Source: Clostridia bacterium (lineage in GTDB: Bacteria > Bacillota > Clostridia > Oscillospirales > Butyricicoccaceae). Taken from it: a stretch of DNA of 54,308 bases. The position numbers and the translations under genes were made by a program. The stretch lies in contig JAJPXP010000003.1 in NCBI GenBank assembly GCA_021205365.1, positions 1-54,308 of the forward strand. The letters run 5' to 3'. The notes beneath the pieces were generated by a model, which was given only the letters and a program-made list of their open reading frames with translations, made no database searches and was not told where the DNA came from. Below, piece by piece: positions 26,110-35,033 of the stretch (positions are counted from its first letter, which is position 1; each line of letters opens with the position of its first letter).

Positions 26110-27837
26110 ATGGGTTACATGGAAGAGTATCGCAAATGGATGGAGTCCCCGGCGCTGACAGATGAAGAACGTGCTGAGCTGGCGGCTCTTGAAGGCGATG
26201 AAAAGGAAATTCAGGAACGTTTCTTTGCCCCGCTGTCCTTTGGTACAGCAGGTCTGCGCGGCACGCTGGGTGTTGGTCTGTATAAGATGAACCGTTTCAC
26301 CGTAGGTGCAGCGACACAGGGCCTGGCGAACCTGATTAAGCAGTATGGCCCGCGTGCAATGCAGCGTGGCGTTGCAATCGCATGTGACAGCCGTATCCAG
26401 TCTGATGAGTTCTCTCATCTGGCTGCAAGCATTCTGGCAGCAAACGGTATCAATGTTATTGAATGGGAGTCCCTGCGTCCGGTTCCGGTACTGTCCTTTA
26501 CGGTTCGTACCTATGGCACACTGGCAGGCGTTATGATTACTGCATCCCACAACCCGAAGGAATACAACGGCTATAAGGTTTACTGGGAAGATGGCGCCCA
26601 GCTGCCGCCGAAGGAAGCTGACGTTGTTGCCAAGGAAATGGGCGCTCTGGATATGTTTACTGAGGTCAAGATCATGGACCATCAGGAAGCAATTGACAAG
26701 GGCCTGATTAAGATCATCGGTTCGGAATCCGATGAAATCTATCTGCGCCAGATTCAGAAAATGTGCATCAATCCGGACTGCATTGCGCAGGTAGCAGATG
26801 ATTTCAAGATCATCTATACACCGTTTCACGGCGCTGGCTATAAGCTGGTACCGGAAATCCTGAGACGTATTGGCTATAAGAATGTCATCTGCGTACCGGA
26901 GCAGATGGTGATTGACGGAAACTTCCCGACCGTTAAGTCCCCGAACCCGGAGAACAAGGAAGGCTTCAATCTTGCAATTGAAATGGCAAAGGCACAGGGC
27001 GTTGACCTGATTATCGGTACAGACCCGGATTCCGACCGCTGCGGTACGGTTTTGAAGAGCAGCACAGGCGATTATGTCACCCTGAGCGGCAACCAGATGG
27101 GCGTACTGCTGATTGATTATATTATCACAGCAAAGAAGCTCACCAATACCATGCCGGAGCATCCAGCTGTTCTGAAGTCTGTTGTATCCACGGAAATGGC
27201 ACGCAAGGTTGCAAATGACAATGGCGTTGCATGCTTCGATACCTTTACCGGCTTCAAATTCCTCGCTGAGAAGATCAAGCAGTTTGAGGACACGGGTTCT
27301 CATGAATACCTGTTTGCATTTGAGGAATCCTATGGCTATCTGTGCGGCGATCATGCCCGCGATAAGGACGCTGTCATTGCTGCAATGCTGATTGCTGAAA
27401 TGGCTGCTTACTACCGCACCAAGGGCATGACCCTGTATGATGCAATGCAGGATATGTACAAGCGTTATGGCTACTATGCAGAAGAGACACTGTCCATTGT
27501 CATGCCGGGCGTATCCGGCCTGACCCGTATGGCAGAGCTGATGAAGGAACTGCGTGAGTCCCCGCTGAAAGAAGTTGGCGGCACTGCTGTCAAGGATGTT
27601 CGAGATCTGCAGACAGGTATCCAGACTGAACTGGCAACTGGCGAAACCTCTGAGGTTGAACTGAAGGGCCAGAATGTACTGTATTATGATCTGTCTGATG
27701 GCACCAGCTTTATTATCCGTCCGTCCGGCACCGAGCCAAAGGTTAAGGTTTATATCATGGCAAACGGCGCGAACAAGGAAGAAGTTGATGCGAAGATCGA
27801 GAAGTTCGCTGCTGCTGCTAAGGAAATCGTAAAGTAA
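26110..27837 (+). CDS. pgcA: Alpha-phosphoglucomutase (phosphohexomutase family)
   Basis: 575 residues, the size of Bacillus PgcA. It interconverts glucose-6-phosphate and glucose-1-phosphate through a phosphoserine. The four family loops are all present: catalytic Ser146 in ITASHNPKEYNGYK, metal loop GTDPDSDRCG, sugar loop FAFEESYGYL, and phosphate loop RPSGTEPKVK. The opening FGTAGLRG-type segment (SFGTAGLRGTLGVG) is typical. I chose ATG 26110, 7 nt after AGGTG, over the ATG at 26095. It stands alone between its promoter and a hairpin cluster, and feeds glycogen, wall-polymer and exopolysaccharide precursors. Confidence 0.95.
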   Translation: MGYMEEYRKWMESPALTDEERAELAALEGDEKEIQERFFAPLSFGTAGLRGTLGVGLYKMNRFTVGAATQGLANLIKQYGPRAMQRGVAIACDSRIQSDEFSHLAASILAANGINVIEWESLRPVPVLSFTVRTYGTLAGVMITASHNPKEYNGYKVYWEDGAQLPPKEADVVAKEMGALDMFTEVKIMDHQEAIDKGLIKIIGSESDEIYLRQIQKMCINPDCIAQVADDFKIIYTPFHGAGYKLVPEILRRIGYKNVICVPEQMVIDGNFPTVKSPNPENKEGFNLAIEMAKAQGVDLIIGTDPDSDRCGTVLKSSTGDYVTLSGNQMGVLLIDYIITAKKLTNTMPEHPAVLKSVVSTEMARKVANDNGVACFDTFTGFKFLAEKIKQFEDTGSHEYLFAFEESYGYLCGDHARDKDAVIAAMLIAEMAAYYRTKGMTLYDAMQDMYKRYGYYAEETLSIVMPGVSGLTRMAELMKELRESPLKEVGGTAVKDVRDLQTGIQTELATGETSEVELKGQNVLYYDLSDGTSFIIRPSGTEPKVKVYIMANGANKEEVDAKIEKFAAAAKEIVK

Positions 27838-27842
27838 CTCCC

Positions 27843-28024
27843 GCTTTTCTTTACAGAAAGAAAAGCTTGGCAAAAGAAATGTCTGGTGCGCTTCCGCGCA
27901 CCGCAGACACACCGGACAAAATAAAGTCCGGCGGCCTTGCCTGTATGTACGTGGTGTTGAGCGTCAGGCAGAGAAAATAAGAAACAGAACGCCCTCCGTA
28001 AAACAGTAGGTTCTGCGGAGGGCG
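27843..28024. repeat. Cluster of four hairpins after pgcA
   Basis: Four separate stems follow pgcA: GCTTTTCTTT with AAAGAAAAGC (27843-27866); GGTGCGC with GCGCACC inside a GTCT/AGAC pair (27881-27908); CCGGAC with GTCCGG (27912-27931); CGCCCTCCG with CGGAGGGCG (27990-28024). At least one should terminate pgcA. The A/T-rich first hairpin and the spacing resemble dispersed repeats. Confidence 0.5.
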
Positions 28025-28073
28025 TGTTTGTATGTAAAAGCTTTTGGGGATTATTACGGGATTGCGAGGTACA

Positions 28074-28715
28074 ATGAACAGACGTAAGGAAAAACAACGG
28101 AAACTGAGCAAAGCAGAACGAAGAAGAAAGGAACGGCTTGAACAGATGGAAATAGCATTGTCCAAGCAGGGGTATCAAAAGAAGGATTTGACCATTGGGC
28201 TGGTTTTTGCCAATATAATGGCACTTGTTTTGTGCCTGCCCGTTATCATAGTTTTTTTCATTGCATTTTTCATGCGGAATGCGCAATTTTACATGGAATG
28301 GGACACCGGAAGGGAAGGCCCGCTGCTGATCCTGGTATGGATCATACTGATTGTTGTGCATGAATTGATTCATGGCATGACATGGGCGGTATTTGCTCCG
28401 AGTCATTGGAAGTCCATCGAATTTGGATTCATAGTGAAATATCTGACACCGTACTGCACCTGCGGGGAACCGCTGAAAAAACAGCAGGTTATCATCGGCG
28501 CGCTGATGCCGACACTGGTGTTGGGGATTCTCCCGGCGGTCATTGCCGTTTTTTCCGGCAGTATGTTTTGGCTGCTGACCGGATGCCTGATGATCTTAGG
28601 CGGCGGGGGAGATTTGACGATTGTTCTAAAACTCCTGCAATATCGCAGCAAAGGAAAAGATGTGGTGTACATCGACCATCCGTATCGGGCGGGCGCGATT
28701 GCCTTTGAGCGGTAG
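28074..28715 (+). CDS. DUF3267-family membrane protein with HELIHG motif
   Basis: 213 residues. A very basic N-terminus (RRKEKQRKLSKAERRRKER) is followed by about four membrane segments. The sequence VVHELIHGMTWAVFAP carries an HExxH-type motif within a membrane helix, and the arrangement matches the DUF3267 group, putative membrane metalloproteases related to site-2 proteases. The second ligand region may be in the final helices (GGGGDLTIVLKLL). Substrate unknown. The ATG at 28074 has GAGGT at a good distance; a start at 28044 lacks one. Confidence 0.75.
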   Translation: MNRRKEKQRKLSKAERRRKERLEQMEIALSKQGYQKKDLTIGLVFANIMALVLCLPVIIVFFIAFFMRNAQFYMEWDTGREGPLLILVWIILIVVHELIHGMTWAVFAPSHWKSIEFGFIVKYLTPYCTCGEPLKKQQVIIGALMPTLVLGILPAVIAVFSGSMFWLLTGCLMILGGGGDLTIVLKLLQYRSKGKDVVYIDHPYRAGAIAFER

Positions 28716-29251
28716 GCAAAGGCCTTGGTTTGATATATTGATATAATTTGTAACAAAATGGAATAAAAGAGAAACACACGACACCCAGGCCGCACTATTG
28801 CACAGCCCCTGTCGTGTGTTTTCAGCAGAAAAGAGAAAAAAAGGAAGGAAAACTGTAAGGGATTATTCCATTCACATGTCTTCCGTTGATGGTACAGATT
28901 ATAGCACGGGGGAAAAAAACTGAAAAGAAGCAGAATTCATGAATTATCGACAAAAATAAAGGGGATTATTTGTGCGAATCAACCATAAATGAAAAACAAC
29001 CTATTTTATCCTGCAAAAAACAGCGAATAAAACAGGAAACACAGGCGGAAAATGAAAGGAAAGTTAGGGCGGATTGCGTGAATGTAAAAAATTTTTGCGG
29101 AAAAATATGATTTGTGTATGGAAAGGCAGAAGGTATAAGGATTTTGGCGACAGGAAATGCTATAAAGCAAGGGCAGCACTGCCTTTGCAATATTTCTTTC
29201 CTTCGGCGGAATGGGATGGAAAATTTACTGCAAATTTTCCATATATTTTAC
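28716..29251. other. Non-coding region between the DUF3267 gene and rpsO
   Basis: No supported gene. A 12-bp perfect stem (28772-28783 with 28810-28821) encloses a 26-nt loop and probably ends the DUF3267 transcript, though the loop is long for a terminator. A TATAAT at 28742 lacks a clear -35. A 9-bp hairpin GGAAAATTT/AAATTTTCC lies at 29218-29240. The rest is A-rich and shows nothing I can name. Confidence 0.5.
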
Positions 29252-29280
29252 TTTACAAAAAAGCCTCCGTATGATATGAT
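29252..29280 (+). promoter_or_regulatory. Promoter of rpsO
   Basis: TTTACA (29252-29257), 17 bp, TATGAT (29275-29280); predicted transcript start near 29287. Confidence 0.75.
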
Positions 29281-29286
29281 GCAGTA

Positions 29287-29398
29287 GTTAGCGTATCCCC
29301 GCACTTAGCAGTCCGGATACCGGACATGTTTGACCGTGCCCATCACCTTAGGCCGCTGCCCGGTGCATGGGGAGCTATCAAAAATAAATTTTTATGAG
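29287..29398 (+). promoter_or_regulatory. Candidate rpsO mRNA leader for S15 autoregulation
   Basis: The 120-nt leader is GC-rich and folds with stems such as GTCCGG/CCGGAC (29311-29325) and GCCCATCAC...GTGCATGGGGAGC around 29338-29375. Firmicute rpsO genes often carry a leader that binds S15 and blocks translation. Position and structure fit; I did not verify a match to the known family. Confidence 0.45.
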
Positions 29399-29407
29399 GT
29401 GTCTATT

Positions 29408-29674
29408 ATGATCCGCAAAGAACAGAAGGCAGAAGTAATCGCTGCAAACCGTACCCATGAGACCGATACCGGTTCCCCGGAAGTACAGATCGCTATCCTG
29501 ACTGAGCGCATTAAGCAGCTCACCGAGCATCTGAAGGAGCACAAGCATGATAACCATTCCCGCCGTGGCCTGCTGAAGATGGTTGGCCAGCGCCGCAGCA
29601 TGCTCGCATACCTGAAGAAGAAGGATATCGAGCGTTACAGAGCAATCGTTAAGAAGCTCGGCCTGAGAAAGTAA
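29408..29674 (+). CDS. rpsO: 30S ribosomal protein S15
   Basis: 88 residues, the standard size. S15 binds 16S rRNA helices 20-22 early in 30S assembly. The block [22 protein letters not shown] and [20 protein letters not shown] is diagnostic. The ATG at 29408 has GAGGTG 7 bp upstream. As in most bacteria it precedes pnp, here with a terminator between that may allow only partial read-through. Confidence 0.98.
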   Translation: MIRKEQKAEVIAANRTHETDTGSPEVQIAILTERIKQLTEHLKEHKHDNHSRRGLLKMVGQRRSMLAYLKKKDIERYRAIVKKLGLRK

Positions 29675-29685
29675 GAGTTATGAAT

Positions 29686-29717
29686 AAAAGAGGAGGCCTT
29701 TTTATGCCTCCTCTTTT
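29686..29717 (+). terminator. Terminator between rpsO and pnp
   Basis: A perfect 12-bp stem (29686-29697 with 29706-29717) with T residues built into its 3' arm. Confidence 0.85.
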
Positions 29718-29853
29718 CCCTGACAAGAGAAAGGTACGGCAATTCCTTGAGCAGTTGAAGGACAGGCTTATGAAAACCGAAGCCTGCGCTTCAAGTGCTT
29801 GAAGGACTGTCGGACTTTCCAAAGAAAATTTTAGATAAGGAGACAGTTTGATT

Positions 29854-31977
29854 ATGACTACCATTACCCATAAGTCATTTGATGAAGAACGTGTATTTGA
29901 AACGACGTTTGCTGGCCGTAAGCTGACTGTAGAGACCGGCAAGGTTGCACAGCTGGCAAATGGTGCTGCCCTGGTGCGTTATGGCGATACTGTTGTTCTG
30001 GTTACTGCAACAGCTTCCCCGAAGCCGCGTGAAGGCGTTGATTTCTTCCCGCTTTCCGTTGATTTTGAAGAAAAGCTGTATGCAGTAGGCCGTATCCCGG
30101 GTTCCTTCATGCGCCGTGAAGGCAAGGCAAGCGAACAGGCTACCATTGCTTCCCGTCAGATTGACCGTCCGATGCGTCCGCTGTTCCCGAAGGATCTGCG
30201 CAATGATGTATCGATTGTCTGCACGGTCATGGGCAATGACTATGATAACTCCCCGCAGGTGACTGCGCTCAATGGCGCATCCATTGCGGTTGCTATTTCT
30301 GATATCCCGTTTAACTACACCGTTGCCGGTGTTGATGTAGGCCTGGTTGATGGCGAATTTGTTCTGAACCCGACGGTCGAGCAGCGCGAGAAGAGCCTGA
30401 TGGACGTTACGGTCTGCGGCACTGCGGAAAAGATCGTTATGATCGAAGCTGGCGCAAAGGAAGTGCCGGAGGATCAGATGCTGGAGGGCCTGCTGTTTGC
30501 ACATGAGGAAATCAAGAAGATGTGTGCATTTATTGATTCCATCAAGGCAGAAATCGGCAAAACGAAGTTTGAATATGAGCATCACGATGTCGATCATGAG
30601 CTGTTTGACCAGATCGAAGCCTTTGCACGTGATAAGGTTGAGGTTGCATTCGATACCGATGATAAGACCGTACGTGATGCACGTATGCAGGTTGTCCGCG
30701 AGGAAATTGATGCAATGCTGGGCGAAGAGGTTGCAGCAGAGCGTGCAGGCGAAATTTCTGAAATCGTTGACAAGCTGTGCAAGAAGGTTGTCCGCCACTG
30801 GCTGGTTCAGGGCAAGCGCGTAGATGGCCGCGGCATGGAAGAAGTTCGTCCGTTGGCATCCCAGGTTGGTATTCTGCCGCGTGCACATGGCACCGGTCTG
30901 TTTACCCGTGGCCAGACACAGGTTCTGTCTATCTGCACATTGGGCACGTTGTCTGATGCACAGCAGCTGGATACAATCTTTGAGCAGAAGGAAAAGAGAT
31001 ATATCCATCATTACAATTTCCCGTCCTTCTCTGTAGGTGAAACCCGTCCGTCCCGTGGCCCTGGCCGTCGTGAAATCGGACATGGCGCTCTGGCAGAGCG
31101 TTCTCTGGTTCCGGTACTGCCGTCTGTTGAAGAATTCCCGTATGCAATCCGTGTTGTATCCGAAGTTCTGTCTTCCAACGGCTCCACTTCTCAGGGTTCT
31201 GTTTGCGGTTCCACGCTGGCTCTGATGGATGCAGGCGTTCCGATTAAGGCGCCGGTAGCTGGTATTTCCTGCGGTCTGATCACCGATGACGGTCAGGAAA
31301 CCACCTTTACCGATATCCAGGGCGTAGAAGACTTCTATGGCGATATGGACTTCAAGGTAGCAGGCACCAAGAAGGGCATCACCGGTATCCAGGTCGATAT
31401 CAAGGTTGACGGTCTGACTCCGTCCATTATCAAGGAAGCATTCCGTAAGTGCCGCGACGCACGCTATAAGATTCTGGATGAGGTTATGCTGAAGGCAATC
31501 CCGGAACCGCGTGCAAACCTGTCCCCGTGGGCACCGAAGACCATTACCATTAAGATTGACCCGGATAAGATCCGTGATGTCATCGGCAAGGGCGGTTCTG
31601 TGATCCAGAAGATTACCGCTGAGTCCGGCGCGAAGGTTGACATCGCTGAGGATGGCACTGTAAGCATTTCCTCTGTCAATGGTGCTGACGGCGAGAAGGC
31701 AAAGAAGATGATTGAAACCATCGTCAAGGACCCGGAGGTCGGCGATGTATTCTATGGCAAGGTTGTCCGCCTGATGGGCTTTGGCGCATTCGTACAGATT
31801 GCACCGGGTAAGGACGGCCTGGTTCACATCTCCAAGCTGGAAAAGCGCCGTGTTGAGAAGGTTGAAGATGTTGTTAAGGTTGGCGACATGTGCTGGGTTA
31901 AGGTTATCGAAATTGATGACAAGGGCCGCATCAACCTGTCCCGCAAGGACGTGAAGGAAGAGGAAAAGGTTCTGTAA
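29854..31977 (+). CDS. pnp: Polyribonucleotide nucleotidyltransferase (PNPase)
   Basis: 707 residues. PNPase degrades RNA 3' to 5' with phosphate and works in the degradosome. Two RNase PH domains (about 10-225 and 305-550) flank a helical domain; FFPLSVDFEEKLYAVGRIPG and SRGPGRREIGHGALAERSL are hallmark strings. A KH domain (about 555-615, GKGG motif in IRDVIGKGGSVIQ) and an S1 domain (about 622-692, GKVVRLMGFGAFVQ) close the protein. The ATG at 29854 is 10 nt after AAGGAGA; a TTG two codons upstream is too close. Between it and the rpsO terminator there are two similar palindromic words (TTGAAGGAC at 29751 and 29799). Confidence 0.97.
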   Translation: MTTITHKSFDEERVFETTFAGRKLTVETGKVAQLANGAALVRYGDTVVLVTATASPKPREGVDFFPLSVDFEEKLYAVGRIPGSFMRREGKASEQATIASRQIDRPMRPLFPKDLRNDVSIVCTVMGNDYDNSPQVTALNGASIAVAISDIPFNYTVAGVDVGLVDGEFVLNPTVEQREKSLMDVTVCGTAEKIVMIEAGAKEVPEDQMLEGLLFAHEEIKKMCAFIDSIKAEIGKTKFEYEHHDVDHELFDQIEAFARDKVEVAFDTDDKTVRDARMQVVREEIDAMLGEEVAAERAGEISEIVDKLCKKVVRHWLVQGKRVDGRGMEEVRPLASQVGILPRAHGTGLFTRGQTQVLSICTLGTLSDAQQLDTIFEQKEKRYIHHYNFPSFSVGETRPSRGPGRREIGHGALAERSLVPVLPSVEEFPYAIRVVSEVLSSNGSTSQGSVCGSTLALMDAGVPIKAPVAGISCGLITDDGQETTFTDIQGVEDFYGDMDFKVAGTKKGITGIQVDIKVDGLTPSIIKEAFRKCRDARYKILDEVMLKAIPEPRANLSPWAPKTITIKIDPDKIRDVIGKGGSVIQKITAESGAKVDIAEDGTVSISSVNGADGEKAKKMIETIVKDPEVGDVFYGKVVRLMGFGAFVQIAPGKDGLVHISKLEKRRVEKVEDVVKVGDMCWVKVIEIDDKGRINLSRKDVKEEEKVL

Positions 31978-31999
31978 TTCCCCCTAATAAGACAAAAGT

Positions 32000-32033
32000 A
32001 AGGCTGCACTCTGAAAAAGAGTGCAGCCTTTTA
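32000..32033 (+). terminator. Terminator after pnp
   Basis: A perfect 13-bp stem (32000-32012 with 32018-32030), 5-nt loop and T-rich end. From here to 32334 I see no other feature. Confidence 0.9.
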
Positions 32034-32334
32034 TCGTTGTTTGTAAATGGCAGAGCAGCCGGAAAAAACAGAAAATTTAGCCGGTGTGCCATTATTTGAA
32101 TGTTGCAGGAATAAACTAACCTTGAAACAAAAGAATCAGCAGACGCAGCGGGGCGGAAAAACGGGGTATCTGCCCCAATTCCGGGTGCGGGGACCTGCGT
32201 TTTCTGTAATTGTGCACGGAAAAGAGGCCATAGACGCAGTACCGGAGGATTTTCGACAATCTGCAAGGGTAAAATAGTAAGAAAGACGGAAAGTGCCCTT
32301 TGGGTGCGTCTCAGACTGCAAAAATAAAAATATA

Positions 32335-32715
32335 TTATTTTCTGCTGCCGTGAAACAGGGTATATCCGGCAACCAGAGCACCGGCACAGCGCAATGCTTC
32401 TGTCTGCGGGGACAGAAGGATAGAGGGCACCGGCTGAAAGGAAGCCGGAAGGGGCAGTATGCTCAGCAGCGGCGTGAGATAAGGGGAAAGGAACGGCGCC
32501 AGCGCCAGATACAGGCCGGGAATCGTCACCAGAAGGAAGGTCAGCGCATCGAAGCGGGGAGGCAGCTGGCTGAGGAATGCACCGCAGACTGCACAGGTTA
32601 TCAGCGTGATGATATATTGTGATGTAGAGGTTGTCAATGCGGTGGAAGCGGAGTAGCTGACGGATAAAACGATACAGAATAAAGCATCCCAGATCAGCAA
32701 ACGGAACAAACGCAT
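32335..32715 (-). CDS. Small hydrophobic membrane protein, unknown
   Basis: 126 residues with about three or four membrane helices (roughly 7-24, 33-50, 57-78 and 108-122) and a short basic C-end. I do not recognise the family. AAAGGAG lies about 11 nt before the ATG. Codon use and hydrophobicity look genuine on this strand, whereas the opposite-strand frame is Arg/Gln-rich and typical of a shadow. It stands alone, divergent from the radical SAM operon. Confidence 0.6.
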   Translation of the reverse strand: MRLFRLLIWDALFCIVLSVSYSASTALTTSTSQYIITLITCAVCGAFLSQLPPRFDALTFLLVTIPGLYLALAPFLSPYLTPLLSILPLPASFQPVPSILLSPQTEALRCAGALVAGYTLFHGSRK

Positions 32716-32824
32716 GGGAAAAGAAACTCCTTTCGGAAAACAGATAGTATGGAATAAGTATACCGTTATTGACGCAAAAAAGCAAGAAATTGATAGAAGA
32801 TAGAAATATTCTGTCGAAAAACTC

Positions 32825-32853
32825 TTGACAGAGACAGGGAATCGGCGTATATT
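32825..32853 (+). promoter_or_regulatory. Promoter of the radical SAM-MarR operon
   Basis: Consensus TTGACA (32825-32830), 17 bp, TATATT (32848-32853). Confidence 0.85.
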
Positions 32854-32873
32854 AACTTTCAGTGAAAGATAAT
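32851..32873 (+). promoter_or_regulatory. MarR-type operator overlapping the -10 box
   Basis: A 23-bp palindrome with 10-bp arms (9 of 10 paired) around AGT: ATTAACTTTC and GAAAGATAAT. It begins inside the -10 hexamer, so a bound dimer would block transcription. The downstream MarR gene is the obvious candidate binder. Confidence 0.75.
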
Positions 32874-32893
32874 CAAATTGGAGGCATAGAACA

Positions 32894-34297
32894 ATGGCTA
32901 CATTAACAGAGCTTTCTCATAGGGCGCAGAGAGCGGCTGCAAGCGTACTGATTGATAAAGTCCTTGCACATGTGGACAAGGACAGAGAAAAGGGCTTTCT
33001 CGAAATCGTAGACTTTGCAGAGAAATTCTGGGGGGACGGCATGTCCAAAGAAAGCTATGATAAGGTACGTGAGGCAATCAAGGATCCGAACAATAAGTGG
33101 GTAAGGTTTATCAACCGTGTGCTGGATGAGACGGATCCGCACGTTGCGAAGATGGCTGCATTGAACCTCGGCTTTGAAGCATTTTTCCGTGGAACCAAGG
33201 AAATCAGAAAGAATCGAACCAAGTATAACTGCAATATCCCGTGGCTGATTCTGTTTGATCCGACTTCTGCCTGCAATATGCATTGCGAGGGCTGCTGGTC
33301 CGGTACCTATGGTCATAAGCACAACCTGTCCTTTGAGGATATGGATAAGATCATTACGGAAGGCAAGAAGCTGGGCGTTTACCTGTATATGATGACCGGC
33401 GGTGAACCGCTGGTACGCAAGGCAGACATCCTCAAGCTGGCAGAAAAGCATAACGATGTAGAATTTTCCCTTTATACCAATTCTACACTGATTGATGATG
33501 CGTTCTGCAAGGAAGTTGTCCGCTTGGGCAATCTGACCTTCCAGCTGTCGATTGAAGGTACGCCGGAAACCAATGACGCAAGACGCGGCGAGGGCCATTA
33601 CCAAGCAGTTATGAAGGCAATGGACCTGCTGAAGAAGTATGGCATCCTGTTCGGCACTTCTATCTGCTATACCAGGGCAAATATTGAAGCTGTTACCAAT
33701 GATGCATTCCTCAAGATGATTGCGGAGAAGGGTGCACGCTTCGGCTTCTATTTCCATTACATGCCGGTTGGCAACAACGCAGTACCGGAATTGATGCCCA
33801 CGGTAGAGCAGCGTAAGTATATGATTGAACGCATTCGTCATGTCCGTTCCAGCGAGTCCGACATCGAATTTTATCCGATGGACTTCCAGAATGACGGCGA
33901 ATTTGTCGGTGGATGCATTGCCGGCGGACGCAACTATTTCCATATCAATTCTGCTGGCGACGCAGAGCCGTGCGTATTTATCCACTATTCCAATGCGAAT
34001 ATCCATGACCACTCCATTCTGGAAATCCTCCAGAGTCCGTTGTTCATGGCATATCATAACGGTCAGCCGTTTAATAAGAATCATCTTCGTCCGTGCCCGA
34101 TGCTGGAGAATCCGGAGCTGCTGCAGAAGATGGTACATGATACCGGTGCGCATAGTACCGACCTGGAATCTCCGGAAGCTGTAGAGCATTTGTGCGGCAA
34201 GTGCAAGGACTATGCAGACTGCTGGAAGGATGCTGCAGATGACATCTGGGCATCTGAGGTGCATAAGCCGAAGCAGTACGAAAACTATAAGAAGTAA
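32894..34297 (+). CDS. Radical SAM protein with C-terminal cysteine-rich (SPASM-like) region
   Basis: 467 residues. The cluster motif CNMHCEGC (Cys127, 131, 134) is followed by MMTGGEPLV and the rest of a radical SAM barrel. An N-terminal extension of about 115 residues precedes it. The C-terminal part has CIAGGRNYFHINSAGDAEPC, then CPMLENPELL and CGKCKDYADCW, which look like auxiliary-cluster cysteines of SPASM/twitch type. Such enzymes modify peptides or proteins, or are maturases, but no precursor peptide is visible nearby. It is the first gene of a two-gene operon with a MarR regulator 21 bp downstream, behind a tightly placed operator. Substrate unknown. Confidence 0.85.
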   Translation: MATLTELSHRAQRAAASVLIDKVLAHVDKDREKGFLEIVDFAEKFWGDGMSKESYDKVREAIKDPNNKWVRFINRVLDETDPHVAKMAALNLGFEAFFRGTKEIRKNRTKYNCNIPWLILFDPTSACNMHCEGCWSGTYGHKHNLSFEDMDKIITEGKKLGVYLYMMTGGEPLVRKADILKLAEKHNDVEFSLYTNSTLIDDAFCKEVVRLGNLTFQLSIEGTPETNDARRGEGHYQAVMKAMDLLKKYGILFGTSICYTRANIEAVTNDAFLKMIAEKGARFGFYFHYMPVGNNAVPELMPTVEQRKYMIERIRHVRSSESDIEFYPMDFQNDGEFVGGCIAGGRNYFHINSAGDAEPCVFIHYSNANIHDHSILEILQSPLFMAYHNGQPFNKNHLRPCPMLENPELLQKMVHDTGAHSTDLESPEAVEHLCGKCKDYADCWKDAADDIWASEVHKPKQYENYKK

Positions 34298-34318
34298 GAT
34301 CTGCAGGAGTGTGTTGAA

Positions 34319-34759
34319 TTGGATTATGGTAAAGCAGCGGAAGAGCTAGTCGATATGCAGCTCACATATTCCAAACCACTGTGTAAAATTGCAGACATCA
34401 TTGCTTCTCGTGGAGAAGACCAGGTACTGTTGCTGCTGTATTCCAAGCAGAAGCCGGCCTGTGCAGGTGACTTCGCAGCGATCCTGGGGCTGACTTCCGG
34501 ACGGGTTGCAAACCTGCTGAAACAGCTGGAACGCAAAGGCTATATTATGCGTGTGCCGGATTCGAATGACCGGAGAAAGGTACAGATCAGCCTGACAGAA
34601 GCCGGGAAAGGCTATGCCTGCGAAGCATATAAAAAAGCGCTTGAGGGCTATGAATGGCTGCTTACAGCACTGGGGGAACAGGATTCACAGGAATTTATGC
34701 GGGTTTTAAAGCTTGGCGTAACGCTGCTGAACCAGCATGAGGAACTGTTTGGACAGTGA
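34319..34759 (+). CDS. MarR-family regulator of the radical SAM operon
   Basis: 146 residues. Winged helix: CAGDFAAILGLTSGRVANLLKQLERKGYI, wing RVPDSNDRRKVQISLTEAGKG, with flanking dimer helices. The start is TTG at 34319, supported by CAGGAGTG 8 bp upstream. Being second in the operon whose promoter carries a 23-bp palindrome, it most likely represses its own transcript and releases it on a ligand or redox cue. A terminator follows. Confidence 0.88.
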   Translation: MDYGKAAEELVDMQLTYSKPLCKIADIIASRGEDQVLLLLYSKQKPACAGDFAAILGLTSGRVANLLKQLERKGYIMRVPDSNDRRKVQISLTEAGKGYACEAYKKALEGYEWLLTALGEQDSQEFMRVLKLGVTLLNQHEELFGQ

Positions 34760-34773
34760 ACAAGATGATTGCA

Positions 34774-34807
34774 GGGCGGGGGAAGATGATTTCCCCGCCT
34801 TGTTTTT
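34774..34807 (+). terminator. Terminator after the radical SAM-MarR operon
   Basis: GGCGGGG (34775-34781) pairs with CCCCGCC (34793-34799), then TTGTTTTT. Confidence 0.85.
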
Positions 34808-35033
34808 GCATATGAACGTATCCGCGTACAGCATTAAACGCGGAGCGGCAGGGATGTTTTTTGCAGGATAAATGCAGGATCGGCACGCACAGGATAGAAC
34901 TGTACGTTGCCGCCAGTTCTGGCGATGTTTCTATAAAAAACCCTGTAAAACAGTGTGACTTATGGTCAGAATATGTTATACTTATAACAATATACAGTAG
35001 AGGCGGCATAGGGCCACATAGGAGAGATTATAG

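Noticed and set aside
26056-27912. 618-codon frame antisense to pgcA
   Set aside because: Shadow of a strongly coding gene; antisense frames are long here because of codon bias. The same holds for the 650-codon frame opposite pnp and the 453-codon one opposite the radical SAM gene.
32047-32277. 76-codon frame after pnp
   Set aside because: No ribosome binding site and poor composition; it starts right behind the pnp terminator without a promoter.
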